Shown here one piece after another: positions 1 to 10,590 of a DNA stretch of 64,000 nucleotides. The notes beneath the pieces were generated by a model, which was not told where the DNA came from, made no database searches, and saw only the letters and a list, made by a program, of their open reading frames with translations. The position numbers and the translations under genes are program-made. This DNA is from Nitrososphaerota archaeon (GTDB taxonomy: Archaea > Thermoproteota > Nitrososphaeria > Nitrososphaerales > JACPRH01). How positions within the stretch are numbered: the stretch's first letter is position 1; each line of letters opens with the position of its first letter. Location of the stretch: the NCBI GenBank assembly GCA_016190055.1, contig JACPRH010000010.1:46497-110496 (forward strand). The letters are read 5' to 3'.

Positions 1-703
1 AGCTAGTAGGCTGCTCAGTCCACACGGCGCTAATCAACGCGTGATCCTTATCGAACGGGTCGAGCCTGATGAGCTGCTTGATTTTGAAGCCTGCAGCCTC
101 AATCTTCTCTCCCTCCTCCTTGAAGACCCTGTCAGGATCTTTCAGGGCGTCAATGCTCCTCGCCTTGACAATTAGGAGAAGACTTCCTCCTCCGGAGAGA
201 TAGCGTCGACAGTTCAAAAGTGCAATCTCGGTCTGATCCGGCTGCGCAATATCGCAGTAAACCACATCCACCTTACCAAAGACTGATCGGTACCGCTCAG
301 GCCGCCGCGCATCCTCCACTATAGGGATAACATTAAGTCGCTTCGAAGCAACCTGCTCCAGAAACTCTCTCGCGACACGCGGCGCCATCTCAACAGCGAA
401 GACTATCCCACTCTCACCCAGCAGATCCGACACGTGGCTCACCGTGGTCCCTGTCGAAGCGCCAAGGTACAACACCTTGACTCCCTCATAGATTGGAAGA
501 TCCTTCAGACCCTTCAACAAGGCTGCGGCAAGCTTGCTTCGAACCGGATCCCACATCCGATACTCAGCGCCATCCACCTCAATTAGCCGTTCACCGTAGA
601 CCTTAAAGCTTGGAGTCAGGTTTAGAGTAGCGAGCTTATCTTCGCCCTCGACCTTGACCCTTCTGAACCTCGCCTTGCCTACCCCAGCGCCTCTTTCTTC
701 CAC
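1..703 (-). CDS. flpA: Fibrillarin-like rRNA/tRNA 2'-O-methyltransferase, C-terminus runs off left edge
   Basis: Minus-strand translation includes ...KVYGERLIEVDGAEYRMWDPVRSKLAAALLKGL...VLYLGASTGTTVSHVSDLLGESGIVFAVEMAPRVAREF...VDVVYCDIAQPDQTE...; likely GTG start at 703 overlaps nop5 end; sits next to nop5. Confidence 0.92.
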   Translation of the reverse strand, partial: MEERGAGVGKARFRRVKVEGEDKLATLNLTPSFKVYGERLIEVDGAEYRMWDPVRSKLAAALLKGLKDLPIYEGVKVLYLGASTGTTVSHVSDLLGESGIVFAVEMAPRVAREFLEQVASKRLNVIPIVEDARRPERYRSVFGKVDVVYCDIAQPDQTEIALLNCRRYLSGGGSLLLIVKARSIDALKDPDRVFKEEGEKIEAAGFKIKQLIRLDPFDKDHALISAVWTEQPTS

Positions 704-1907
704 CTTGCCACCTCCTTTCCCCTCCTCTTCTCTCCTCTCTTTCAAAACTAGGCCTTTCCGTCGGTGCGGGCGCCTCACTGTACTTCTGCCTGATTTCCTC
801 GAACCTCTTATCCAAGTTCTCCTTCAACCCGCTCTCGCTGGTGCCGCGGTAATAGTCTATCCTAGCTGCAATCGCGATCTTTGCCGCTAACGAGCGGGCA
901 ATCTTCCCGCGCTGCCACCTTGGTGCAGTATGAACCGCCTGATGCTGGAAAATTATACCGTGCTTCGGAGGACGTGCCCCGGTGCGGAGAGCCCTGAACA
1001 ACGCCTTCTCAGCTCCAAGCACCTGAATCGTGCTTGCCGGTCGCCGTGCCAACTTGTCCAGTCCACCTGCCTTAGCAATCAACCTGGCCCCGATTGTGGC
1101 GCCAGCCACGGCTGTCACGTTAGGCGCAATGTGGCTCATCGTCTGCTCAACATGCTTATTCAGGCGATCCCGTATACCGGACATCCGCACCGCCTCTTCG
1201 GCGAGATCAAGGATTCTCTGGAGATCCTCATCTCTGAGGTCGCTTCCTCTCGAACGCTCTGCAGATGAGAGTATCTTTTCAATCTTCTCAGCTGGAAAAT
1301 CGAGCTTCTCCATCTCTTCCTTAGTAATGCTGTCACGGCGACCGAACTTTGCGACCAAGTTGACATAGGACTCAGGGCTATCAGTAATCCTGTCGAGCTC
1401 CGGGAAGTGAAGCCCATACCACTCTCGTACACGGGCTTCAACATTATTCAGCGTCCTATCAATCTCGTCGAGGGCCTGAACGGACTGGATGACTTGAAGA
1501 TCCGGTTTAGCCGCCATCTCCCTAAGCTTCAGACTCGATTGTTTCAGCGCGAAGTCACGGATAATCTTCTGAGCCTCCTCCTCATCCTTCGCCCAGCCCG
1601 CCTGAACCATCAACGCGGTCTTCCGGCTCTGCATCCGCTCAACCTCGTGATCCGAAAGAGAAGCCACTGTAAAACCTGCCTCTGCAGCGGCCTTCAGCAA
1701 CGGCTCTTCATAGACTTGGAAACTGTCGAAACCCTTCTCAACCGCCTCTGAAAGAAGCGTCTTAAGCAAGGGAATCATCTCACCGGACTCGATCCGCCTG
1801 TAAAGCTGAATCGCCTCACCTTCAGGGAACCGCTTTGCTACAATAGTCTCCATCGGCTTATCAAGAATCATGACGCCTGCCTCAGTAAGAAAGAGCCGAC
1901 CCTTCAA
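636..1907 (-). CDS. nop5: Nop5/Nop56-family C/D box sRNP core protein
   Basis: NOP-domain signature VTAVAGATIGARLIAKAGGLDKLARRPASTIQVLGAEKALFRALRTGARPPKHGIIFQH; basic C-terminal tail. Confidence 0.95.
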   Translation of the reverse strand: MKGRLFLTEAGVMILDKPMETIVAKRFPEGEAIQLYRRIESGEMIPLLKTLLSEAVEKGFDSFQVYEEPLLKAAAEAGFTVASLSDHEVERMQSRKTALMVQAGWAKDEEEAQKIIRDFALKQSSLKLREMAAKPDLQVIQSVQALDEIDRTLNNVEARVREWYGLHFPELDRITDSPESYVNLVAKFGRRDSITKEEMEKLDFPAEKIEKILSSAERSRGSDLRDEDLQRILDLAEEAVRMSGIRDRLNKHVEQTMSHIAPNVTAVAGATIGARLIAKAGGLDKLARRPASTIQVLGAEKALFRALRTGARPPKHGIIFQHQAVHTAPRWQRGKIARSLAAKIAIAARIDYYRGTSESGLKENLDKRFEEIRQKYSEAPAPTERPSFEREERRGGERRWQGGRKRRWGRQGEVQKGQGRGRR

Positions 1908-2017
1908 AACAATCTGTCTCCGGCTAACCTGCGGCTACTCCGCATAAATCCTTACCTAAATGAACCGACAAATGTTTAAAGCGTAAAGACCTAACCCGGC
2001 GTCTAGGCTGAAACAAC

Positions 2018-2977
2018 TTGGAGCCGAGCCACAAGAAAAAGGAGTCCGAGACCAGTCTCGCAGACATCTCCTTTAACTTGGCTGGTTTCAAGATGCGGAA
2101 CCCTGTGATGCTCGCTTCTGGCATCCTCGGAGTTACTCCTGACATTATCAAACGTGTTGCCGATGCAGGAGCTGGGGCGATGGTGATGAAATCTATCAGC
2201 GTTGAGCCTAGGCAGGGCTACCGGAACCCCACAATCGTTGAAGTTGAAGGCGGAGGATACGTAAACGCAGTCGGACTCTCCAACCCGGGGCTTGACGTAT
2301 TCGCTGAAGAGATGCGTGGATTGAAAGAGAAACCGATACCTGTCGTCGCAAGCCTCTTCGGATCTACAGCCGAGGAGTTCAGCCACATCGTCTCAACACT
2401 TGAATCGACCCCAGTGGACTGCTACGAACTGAACCTCTCCTGCCCCCACGTCGAGAAGGTAGGGTTGGAGGTAGGTCAAGACCCTGTGGCCGTCTCAAAG
2501 GTGGTTAAAGCAGCCAAAAAAGCCGCCTCCAGACCGGTGCTAGTCAAGATTTCACCGAACCTCACCGCCCCCGCCGAGATAGCTGCAGCAGCCGAATCCG
2601 CCGGAGCAGACGCGATCACAGCGGTGAATACGGTGCGTGCAATGGTTATCGACGTCGAGACAGGTCAACCTATCCTATCACACCGGATAGGCGGATTATC
2701 TGGCTCTGTGATCAAGCCTATTGCGGTGCGTTGTGTCTACGATGTCTCTCAACGAGTAAAGATACCAGTTATCGGATGCGGCGGAATCACCACTTGGAAA
2801 GATGCTGTCGAGTTCCTGCTGGCGGGCGCATCAGCAGTACAAGTAGGTTCGGCAGTAGGATACCGTGGACTCGGCGTGTTTAGCGAGATCACTGACGGTA
2901 TCAGGAGCTATATGGCGCAGCGCGGATTGAAGAATATTGGTGAAATAATTGGTCGAGCACACAACTCCTCTGACTAA
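2018..2977 (+). CDS. pyrD: Dihydroorotate dehydrogenase, catalytic subunit
   Basis: NPVMLASGILG, ELNLSCPHVEK, VKISPNLT, IPVIGCGGITTWKDAVEFLLAGASAVQVGSA; followed by pyrK. Confidence 0.92.
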   Translation: MEPSHKKKESETSLADISFNLAGFKMRNPVMLASGILGVTPDIIKRVADAGAGAMVMKSISVEPRQGYRNPTIVEVEGGGYVNAVGLSNPGLDVFAEEMRGLKEKPIPVVASLFGSTAEEFSHIVSTLESTPVDCYELNLSCPHVEKVGLEVGQDPVAVSKVVKAAKKAASRPVLVKISPNLTAPAEIAAAAESAGADAITAVNTVRAMVIDVETGQPILSHRIGGLSGSVIKPIAVRCVYDVSQRVKIPVIGCGGITTWKDAVEFLLAGASAVQVGSAVGYRGLGVFSEITDGIRSYMAQRGLKNIGEIIGRAHNSSD

Positions 2978-3779
2978 CCGAACCAGAGTAACCACTGTCC
3001 GGAAGATACTGAGTGAGTCAGAGACTATACGGACAATTCTAATTGAGGATAAGCAGTGCTCTAAAGCTGCTCCGGGACAGTTCGCGATGCTCTGGGTGCC
3101 CGGCGTAGGAGAGTCACCGATGAGCCTATCCATAATGGATAAGCAGAGTCTCTGCGGTTTCACAGTAAAGCCTCTGGGACCAACATCAAACGCGCTCTGC
3201 AGCCTTAGAGAAGGCGACCGAGTAGGCATCCGAGGTCCCTACGGAAACAACTTCACTCCAGTCTACGGCTCATCGCTGCTCATAGGCGGAGGAACCGGTT
3301 TAGCCCCGCTTATTTCGCTCTCACAGATGCTAATCGAAAGAGGCGGTCACGTAACCCTCATCTTGGCGGCCAAGACCCGTACCGAACTCCTATTCCTAAA
3401 AGAGGCAGAGCATCTCTTTCAACCCCCACGCCACCAGCTAATAGTAGCGACAGACGACGGAAGCTACGGCTTCAAAGGCTTCGCCTCAGACTGCGTCGCA
3501 GACCTCCTGAAACGAGAAAGATACGACATGATCTACACCTGCGGGCCGGAGAAGATGATGCGAAAAATCTTCGACCTAGCTGAGGCAAAGGCTATTCCAG
3601 TGCAGGCCAGCCTCGAACGATACATGAAGTGCGGCTTCGGCCTATGCGGAAGCTGTGCAATCGGTCCCTACCTTGTCTGTGCCGACGGCCCCATATTCAA
3701 CTCAAAACAGCTCAGAGAAGTCTCAAAGGAGTTCGGAGCCTTAAGGCGAGACTCATCAGGACGACCAATACCCGTCTAA
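2949..3779 (+). CDS. pyrK: Dihydroorotate dehydrogenase electron transfer subunit
   Basis: FAD/NAD-binding reductase fold (LLIGGGTGLAPLISL, YTCGPEKMMRKI) and C-terminal 2Fe-2S cysteines CGFGLCGSC; overlaps pyrD. Confidence 0.9.
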   Translation: MVEHTTPLTNRTRVTTVRKILSESETIRTILIEDKQCSKAAPGQFAMLWVPGVGESPMSLSIMDKQSLCGFTVKPLGPTSNALCSLREGDRVGIRGPYGNNFTPVYGSSLLIGGGTGLAPLISLSQMLIERGGHVTLILAAKTRTELLFLKEAEHLFQPPRHQLIVATDDGSYGFKGFASDCVADLLKRERYDMIYTCGPEKMMRKIFDLAEAKAIPVQASLERYMKCGFGLCGSCAIGPYLVCADGPIFNSKQLREVSKEFGALRRDSSGRPIPV

Positions 3780-3875
3780 CAAATACTAAGGAAACTATAA
3801 TCAAGAAAGCCTGTGAGGATCAATTCGTGAGACCTACCTTAAATAGAGCTTTCTCTGAAGCAGTGACGATCAAAT

Positions 3876-4031
3876 ATGCTTAGAGCCGTATGCCCTAAGT
3901 GTAAACGCGGAGTTATTGTGGAAGACGATGTGAAATTAGAGCTTATCAAGGCCAGAGCAAAACCAGGAGATATGTTCCCATATCCCTGCCCTATGTGCAA
4001 GAACCCTCACTTAGTAATTGCTACAAAATAA
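3876..4031 (+). CDS. Small zinc-ribbon protein (51 aa)
   Basis: ATG ORF MLRAVCPKCKRGVIVEDDVKLELIKARAKPGDMFPYPCPMCKNPHLVIATK with two CxxC pairs; not in the supplied ORF list because of size. Confidence 0.6.
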   Translation: MLRAVCPKCKRGVIVEDDVKLELIKARAKPGDMFPYPCPMCKNPHLVIATK

Positions 4032-4130
4032 CGCGTAATCACTTCTACCTGACTATGATGACACATCCAGCGCTATGGCGCCTCTTGCTTGATGCGGGTA
4101 AGCAACCAAGAGATTTGTCGCTGTAAAGAC

Positions 4131-4390
4131 TTTTAAACGGGTTTCAGCCCGGTTTCAATGCAGGACGTGATTAGTTACGCCAACCCACGGTTCACTGACA
4201 AAAGCCGGTAAGGTTAGAGGCCAAACTCCGAAGCTAGAAGCGAGAGCGCATCGTTCGCCTATCCCCAAAGTTCGAAACCGAAAGACATACCTTAAACGAT
4301 ATGCTCTGAAACGGAAGCCCGGTCAAAACTGGGGCGATACCAGAGGCCGCCGCTGAAAACCCGGTTTCAGATACTTTTTCTCCTCTTTTC
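4131..4390 (+). ncRNA. Possible uncharacterised structured RNA with 3' terminator-like hairpin
   Basis: No ORF; TATA-like cttttaaa at ~4131; 3' hairpin ctgaaaacccggtttcag followed by T-rich atactttttctcctcttttctc; repeated cccggttt motifs; no match I could make to 5S, SRP or RNase P motifs. Confidence 0.3.
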
Positions 4391-4513
4391 TCTCCGCATC
4401 CCCTCCACTAGAATAGACTCTAGGTTTGTTAGATGCATCTGCTAGACGTAGTTCCACCTAGCCCCGCCTAATCTATCATATCTCCTTGTTTTACCGAGTT
4501 ATCCGGGCTGATC

Positions 4514-4978
4514 TTACGGTGTAAGTGGCCCGATTACTGGTTCTTCATTCTTTATAGGTTCGGTGGGAATCGGGTTCTTCACTTCTATAGTATCTAGGAT
4601 ATCGGATCCTCTGAGCATCAATGCAGTAGATGCTAATGTTACCGCCGCGTAGAGCGCAGGTGCGGCTTCATGCATATGTATGAATAGAAGTGATGCCTCT
4701 GCAGCCAGGATAGCGCCTCCTCCCATCAGGAAGATGGATGTCATCCACATACTGTGGGACATACGTGTCTCCCCTAAGATAGAAGGTTTCACACCAGAGT
4801 ACATGCAGGTGGTGGCTGCAGTCGATAGTCCAAGCAGAAGAAGATAATCAAATCGTCCAGTGAACCTGAGGAGAAGGCTGGTTCCCATAACCAGCGCGAA
4901 GCTGCCTGAAACGATGAAAGCGGCCGCGTTCAGACGCCCTCTCCGCTGAAGAAACATTCGATAGTCTATCATACCCAA
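4514..4978 (-). CDS. Hypothetical multi-pass membrane protein
   Basis: 154 aa with several hydrophobic segments. Confidence 0.6.
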   Translation of the reverse strand: MGMIDYRMFLQRRGRLNAAAFIVSGSFALVMGTSLLLRFTGRFDYLLLLGLSTAATTCMYSGVKPSILGETRMSHSMWMTSIFLMGGGAILAAEASLLFIHMHEAAPALYAAVTLASTALMLRGSDILDTIEVKNPIPTEPIKNEEPVIGPLTP

Positions 4979-5100
4979 ACATTCACCTTATGCTGAAAGC
5001 AAAAGAAACCATGTTCGATCACTTTGACCTCCCACTCAAAGAAAGATCTGTAAAGAAGAGTAACTGCAGCTTCTCCACGTTCCGCAGTAGTAAACAGGGT

Positions 5101-6468
5101 CTACCAGAAGTCAGATATTTTCCGTTGGAAGAATGCTTCCTTCAGCAAGGTGCTTGTCTCAATCCAGTTCTGCAAAGGTATAGTGAGAATGCTGCAGGCA
5201 TATTTGATCGACGCATCGAAACTGTCGAACTTCGCGGGCTGTCCTCTGAACGCAGCTCGCACACTCTCCCTCACATTCCAAACTCCCACTGGGAGAATAT
5301 ACCCCGGATGTATTTCGCGAAGAATAAGTGCTGAGGCCTGCCTCCTCTCTCGGATCAGCCGCTCAACCGTTGCCAGCCGTGCGGAGTAGTAGCAGCCTCC
5401 CACAGCTGCATAGGTCTTTCGACCCCAATACGGCTCATGATCACCCATCAACACAGGGCTGCTTCCCACCTCGTTCCAGGTGGTTCCGGGGAACCACGCT
5501 TCTATCCACTCAAACTTCCACTTCTCAGGCGAGAGAATGGCTGCGAAGATATTGTCGAGGTTCCTGAAAACGTAGACACGATACTCATCGATAGTCTCGA
5601 ACTGCTTCACCTTATCCAGGATCTGTAGTGAAAGCCCGTCGTCAACAGCTGTTATGCTCCACCTAGTGGGAACAAGCTTTCTTCTGCCGCCTGTCCCGAA
5701 CATCCCGAGGCTGAACGACCGCTGTATACGTGTGACAGAAACTCCTCTGGAGTAGAGATCAGCCACCGCGTCAACCGCCCGCAAATCCCTATCGTAATAC
5801 GCTCTCTCAATCCGCCTATCCACTCTCAGGCTTGAAGCCTTGAACGATTTCAGCGGCGCTGAAGGCCCGAAAGGCTGAACATCTGAGCTGAGAGTTAAAC
5901 GGCTATCAGGACGTTTAGAGAAAACCACTTCGGAGTCAACCGGCTGAGACGCCATCGACAATTCCTGAAGCGAGTCCAAAAACCTTCCTCCAACCTGCGG
6001 CTCCTCAATACTGGTACGCACTTTGCCGCGAATCAACGAATACCTATAATCAATAATGTCCTCGATTTGTTTCCCAACCCACCGCTCTGGCGCATCCAGA
6101 ATCTCCGTGTTCTCATAGTAAGGAGGAACCATAGGCCCAATGTACACCTTAGGATAACCCTCCCGGCCCACGAACACACCAGGCGGCGCAGCCCCCTCGA
6201 TCTCCAGCGCATCGATCTTGGGCTGATGCCTCACCATCGAAATCGCCTTTGCGATAAGCGGACAGGTGCTTTTCCCGCACAGCATCTTCCCACCCTTACA
6301 GTAGAGACAGAGAGAGTCGGAGGAGCCGCTAACCACCCCGATAGACTGCACATCTGCACCCAGCTCACCGAAACGGTGACTCGGAATCACATCTATTAGG
6401 CTCGTAGTGCTTCCAGCACCATTCTTCTTCTCATCAGCCTCGGTAGAAGTCACTCCTGAAGCGCTCAC
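5101..6468 (-). CDS. Nre-family archaeal DNA repair protein
   Basis: CLYCKGGKMLCGKSTCPL zinc-like motif, PPGVFVGREGYPKVYIGPMVPP and RSFSLGMFGTGGRRKLVPTRWSITAVDD typical of Nre proteins; ends in PIP-like QRKISDFW. Confidence 0.85.
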   Translation of the reverse strand: MSASGVTSTEADEKKNGAGSTTSLIDVIPSHRFGELGADVQSIGVVSGSSDSLCLYCKGGKMLCGKSTCPLIAKAISMVRHQPKIDALEIEGAAPPGVFVGREGYPKVYIGPMVPPYYENTEILDAPERWVGKQIEDIIDYRYSLIRGKVRTSIEEPQVGGRFLDSLQELSMASQPVDSEVVFSKRPDSRLTLSSDVQPFGPSAPLKSFKASSLRVDRRIERAYYDRDLRAVDAVADLYSRGVSVTRIQRSFSLGMFGTGGRRKLVPTRWSITAVDDGLSLQILDKVKQFETIDEYRVYVFRNLDNIFAAILSPEKWKFEWIEAWFPGTTWNEVGSSPVLMGDHEPYWGRKTYAAVGGCYYSARLATVERLIRERRQASALILREIHPGYILPVGVWNVRESVRAAFRGQPAKFDSFDASIKYACSILTIPLQNWIETSTLLKEAFFQRKISDFW

Positions 6469-7391
6469 CTCTCTATCGGGAGATCAGAACGGTTACCCCA
6501 CTCCGACCAGGAACGGTTATACACTCTCACATTCGGATAGCCAAGTAAACGCAGCACGAGGTATCCGTGAGAAGCCCTGTGACCTGATTGACAGTAAACC
6601 ACAACCTCCTTATCCAGAGCCACCCCCGCGTCGCGATACATCTTCAGGAGCTTGTCCGCCGATTTGAATGTGCCATCCGGGTTCATCGCAGTAGACCACT
6701 CCACGTTCACAGCGCCGGGTATGTGCCCACCGCGCTTCGAGTTACGAATCTCGCCTGTGTACTCCTTAGGCATCCTTACATCCAGAATCTTCACGTTAGA
6801 ATCGTTGAGGTGCTGAAGCACCCAGTCAGCGCTCGCAATCCGATCCTCGTGCACAGCTACGTTGTAGATGGCTTGCTGAAACTTCGGCGCCACTTTATCG
6901 GTAGGCCTGCCATGCGTAACCCATCTTTGAAGGCCTCCGTTCAAGACGCGAACATCCCCATGCCCATAATACTCAAAGACCCAGAACGGCAGCGCTGCGT
7001 CAAGACTATCCGACGCGTCGTAAAGCACAACTGTGGTTGCAGGCGTCACGCCGACAGCTCCCACGATATTTCCAAAATCTCCGGGTGATACGGTGCCGCT
7101 CCCCCCTCCTAAAGAGGTTTGGAGCAGTCTGTAATCGATGTTTGCTGCACCCGGTATGTGGTCTTCATCGTACTGCGCTTTAGGTCGAACGTCGATTACC
7201 CGGACATCAGCCTTATCCCTGTTCTGCTCAAGCCAGTCCGGCTCCACTAGAATCTGAGGGTTAGCATAGCCCCCAGTAGAGTACTGAGTGGTCTGCCAAT
7301 CCTTGATAGGTTGATAGTAAAGCAAGAATAACACGGCGGCTGCTCCAGCGGCCATTAAGATTGCTGTGTAGAGCATCCTTCTTCCAGTCAT
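6465..7391 (-). CDS. Membrane-anchored thiosulfate sulfurtransferase (tandem rhodanese)
   Basis: N-terminal TM; two rhodanese domains; active-site CQSGHRAS; 4-nt overlap with nre gene. Confidence 0.88.
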   Translation of the reverse strand: MTGRRMLYTAILMAAGAAAVLFLLYYQPIKDWQTTQYSTGGYANPQILVEPDWLEQNRDKADVRVIDVRPKAQYDEDHIPGAANIDYRLLQTSLGGGSGTVSPGDFGNIVGAVGVTPATTVVLYDASDSLDAALPFWVFEYYGHGDVRVLNGGLQRWVTHGRPTDKVAPKFQQAIYNVAVHEDRIASADWVLQHLNDSNVKILDVRMPKEYTGEIRNSKRGGHIPGAVNVEWSTAMNPDGTFKSADKLLKMYRDAGVALDKEVVVYCQSGHRASHGYLVLRLLGYPNVRVYNRSWSEWGNRSDLPIER

Positions 7392-7457
7392 TTGTACATC
7401 ACCTGAGGGTATAGCTCTACTAAATCGTTAAATATGCAGTAATATAAACTGTTTAGT

Positions 7458-7685
7458 ATGCCAACAGCAATAATGCTGATTAACGCAGAGCTAGGCTCTG
7501 AGAGAGATCTAATCAAGGAGCTCAGGACAATCGAGAATGTCAAAGAGGTCTACGAGGTTTACGGCGTCTACGATATCGTCGTGAAAATCGAGTCAGACTC
7601 TATGGACAAGCTCAAGGACACCGCATCAAGAAAGATACGCAGCCTACAAAACGTACGTTCTACACTAACGATGATCGTCGTATAA
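7458..7685 (+). CDS. Lrp/AsnC ligand-binding (RAM) domain protein without HTH
   Basis: 75 aa AIMLINAELGSERDLIKELRTIENVKEVYEVYGVYDIVVKIES. Confidence 0.85.
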   Translation: MPTAIMLINAELGSERDLIKELRTIENVKEVYEVYGVYDIVVKIESDSMDKLKDTASRKIRSLQNVRSTLTMIVV

Positions 7686-7784
7686 CGCGCCAAATCAAGT
7701 AAACGCGCTTCATACCTCCCTCGCTCTACGAAGGGAAGACTAATAAGGGGACAAAACTTAACATATCCTGATTGGCGTCTGTAA

Positions 7785-9953
7785 ATGAGTCAACGATCCT
7801 CTGTTCTGAAAGTACTTGAGGCCTACACCCGAGACGTTGGACGCGGTGTAGCTAGAATAGACTATGACGCAATGGATGCGCTGGACGCCTCAACAGGCGA
7901 CGTAATCGAGATTAGAGGAAAACGGAGAACAGTCGCTAAATGCCTGCCACTATACCCTTCTGACGAAGGAAGAGGCGTAATCCGCGTAGACGGATTAATT
8001 CGAAACAATGCGGGCGTAGCCATCGGTGACACAGTTACAATAAAGAAGATCAGGGCACCATCCGCCGAGAAAGTGGTCGTAGCCCCACTTGAAGCCATTC
8101 CCCCCATAGATGAACGATACCTCGCGGATGCTCTTGAAAGCGTCCCAGTCACCAAGGGGGACAACATAATGATTCCTTACTTCGGAGGCAGACTCACCTT
8201 CCAAGTTATCGGCGTCAACCCCATTGCTGATGCCGTGCTGATCACGCAGCGCACCGTCTTCGCAATATCTGAGAAGGGTGAAGTACTACGAGGTGTACCT
8301 CAGGTAACCTACGAGGACATCGGTGGACTGAAAGACGAAATTCAAAAAGTCCGCGAAATGATCGAGCTTCCGCTTAGGCATCCGGAGATCTTTGAACGAC
8401 TCGGTGTCGAGGCTCCTAAAGGTGTCCTCCTATACGGTCCTCCTGGAACAGGTAAGACACTGCTTGCAAAGGCAGTGGCGAATGAAAGCAGCGCCCACTT
8501 CATTAGCATCAGCGGGCCTGAGATCATGAGCAAGTTCTATGGAGAGTCTGAGGCTAGGCTCCGAGAAATCTTCAAGGAGGCTAAGGAGAAGGCTCCTACT
8601 ATCGTTTTCATCGATGAAATAGACTCAATCGCACCTAAGCGTGAAGAGGTCACGGGAGAGGTTGAGCGCCGCGTAGTCAGCCAGCTCCTCTCTCTAATGG
8701 ATGGACTGGAAGGCCGAGGCAAAGTCATCGTCATCGCCGCAACCAACAGACCAAACGCAATCGACCCAGCGCTGAGACGACCAGGAAGATTCGACCGAGA
8801 AATCGAGATTAACGTGCCGGATAAGCGTGGACGACTAGAGATCATGCAGATCCACAGTAGACACATGCCTCTGACTGAGGATGTTGATCTCGACAAGCTT
8901 GCCTCCGTAACCCACGGCTTCGTAGGCGCAGACCTAGAGTACTTGGCTAAAGAGGCAGCTATGAAGACTCTGAGAAGAATACTCCCAGAGATGAAGCTGG
9001 ATGAGAGCAAGCTGCAGCCTGAATTCCTGAACAAACTCAAGGTCACAATGTCTGACTTTGAACAGGCCCTGAAAGACGTGACCCCATCAGCCATGCGCGA
9101 GGTCTATCTTGAGACCCCGGATATCAAGTGGAGTGATATAGGTGGTCTTGAAGGCATCAAGAAGGAGCTTCAAGAGGCAGTTGAGTGGCCTATGAAGTAC
9201 CCGACGATCTACGAGAAAATCGGCTACTCGATGCCTAAAGGTGTAATGCTGCACGGTCCCTCCGGAACAGGCAAAACTCTGCTGGCCAAGGCCGTAGCGA
9301 CTGAAAGTGAAGCTAACTTCATCAGCATCAGAGGCCCCGAGCTACTCTCAAAATGGGTAGGTGAATCGGAGCGAGGTGTCCGCGAAGTCTTCCGACGAGC
9401 ACGTCAAGCAGCACCCTGTGTCATCTTCTTCGACGAGGTAGACGCTTTAGCACCTATACGAGGTATAAGCGGCGACAGCATGGTCACAGAAAGAGTAGTC
9501 AGTCAACTGTTAACAGAGCTCGACGGTATCAGATCACTCGCAGGCGTAATCGTATTAGCCGCGACTAACCGCATCGATATGGTAGACCCAGCTCTGCTGA
9601 GACCCGGACGCTTCGACAAACTACTATACATTCCGCTGCCTGACCGCGACTCAAGAGAACAGGTGCTCAGAATCCACACCGCTGGCAAACCCCTAGGGAA
9701 AGACGTAGACCTTGGACGCCTCGCCGAGATGACCGACGGCTTCAGCGGCGCAGACATAGCGGCAGTAGGCAACACAGCAGTCAGCATCGTCCTCCAAAAC
9801 TACATCGCCAGCTACCCAGACCCCGAAGAAGCAACTAAACACGTCAGCGAAGCTACAGTCTCAATGAAACACTTCGAAGACGCAATAAGAAAAGTCAAAT
9901 CATCCAGAGAAAGCAAACCACTCGAAAAAGCAGCAGTACCATACTACCGCTAA
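7785..9953 (+). CDS. cdc48: CDC48/VCP-type AAA ATPase
   Basis: N-domain plus two AAA modules ([36 protein letters not shown]) with second regions of homology. Confidence 0.96.
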   Translation: MSQRSSVLKVLEAYTRDVGRGVARIDYDAMDALDASTGDVIEIRGKRRTVAKCLPLYPSDEGRGVIRVDGLIRNNAGVAIGDTVTIKKIRAPSAEKVVVAPLEAIPPIDERYLADALESVPVTKGDNIMIPYFGGRLTFQVIGVNPIADAVLITQRTVFAISEKGEVLRGVPQVTYEDIGGLKDEIQKVREMIELPLRHPEIFERLGVEAPKGVLLYGPPGTGKTLLAKAVANESSAHFISISGPEIMSKFYGESEARLREIFKEAKEKAPTIVFIDEIDSIAPKREEVTGEVERRVVSQLLSLMDGLEGRGKVIVIAATNRPNAIDPALRRPGRFDREIEINVPDKRGRLEIMQIHSRHMPLTEDVDLDKLASVTHGFVGADLEYLAKEAAMKTLRRILPEMKLDESKLQPEFLNKLKVTMSDFEQALKDVTPSAMREVYLETPDIKWSDIGGLEGIKKELQEAVEWPMKYPTIYEKIGYSMPKGVMLHGPSGTGKTLLAKAVATESEANFISIRGPELLSKWVGESERGVREVFRRARQAAPCVIFFDEVDALAPIRGISGDSMVTERVVSQLLTELDGIRSLAGVIVLAATNRIDMVDPALLRPGRFDKLLYIPLPDRDSREQVLRIHTAGKPLGKDVDLGRLAEMTDGFSGADIAAVGNTAVSIVLQNYIASYPDPEEATKHVSEATVSMKHFEDAIRKVKSSRESKPLEKAAVPYYR

Positions 9954-10450
9954 ACACAGCCGTCATTCACTCACCAAACTAATCGACCAAACCTAGCGAA
10001 CAGCCTCAAAGCAACATCCTACAAGCGCACCCTTCTACCCCGCCTTGTATTCACCCGACCAATCCAATACAAGAAGCAGAACGCAATCTATTCGCATATA
10101 CAATTCTATCTTGTTAGCGGGAAAAAGTCACCGAGGATAATCTTGCAAGCACAACCAACGTTTTCAACAAGCACTGTATATCCCGAGATCTCATTCAAGC
10201 AGATCGCTTAGAACAGCAATTGGATTCTTACGCACATTTCAATAGAATATATACCCTCCCCCCTAGGTCGGCAGCAGGCGTGCGAGTTCTATGAAGCATC
10301 GCAAATCTGTCTAGCCCAGCAGAGCAGCATAACTATACTTGCACAGAAGCCTGTTTCCAAATACGAATATTCAGTGCGTTCCATTGGCTCCAAGCTAAAG
10401 TTGCAAGGTAGGGTACAGAACAAATCCGCCAGATAGAAGAAGTCTAGATA

Positions 10451-10467
10451 GTTCTAACAGTTAGAAC
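10451..10467. promoter_or_regulatory. Palindromic operator-like site upstream of integrase
   Basis: gttctaac-a-gttagaac, perfect 8-bp arms, ~125 bp before the integrase start. Confidence 0.4.
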
Positions 10468-10590
10468 ATCTCTTCTACGGAACTGCAGCAATGGGCATGT
10501 TGGCGACGATGGTTCTTTATTGTTAAAGGTTAAGAGCGTTATCCGAATAAAGGATTAAAGATAAATGGGTCAAGTATAGACGTTTCGTCT

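Noticed and set aside
654-1751. Plus-strand ORFs (654-890, 930-1268, 1030-1368, 1407-1751) opposite nop5
   Set aside because: Antisense to a clearly conserved gene; no recognisable protein features. Same reasoning for antisense ORFs opposite CDC48, gatE, moeA, the transporter, narG-like and polB genes.
10000-10590. tRNA gene as integration target beside the integrase
   Set aside because: No cloverleaf or T-loop consensus found by eye in the CDC48-integrase gap.
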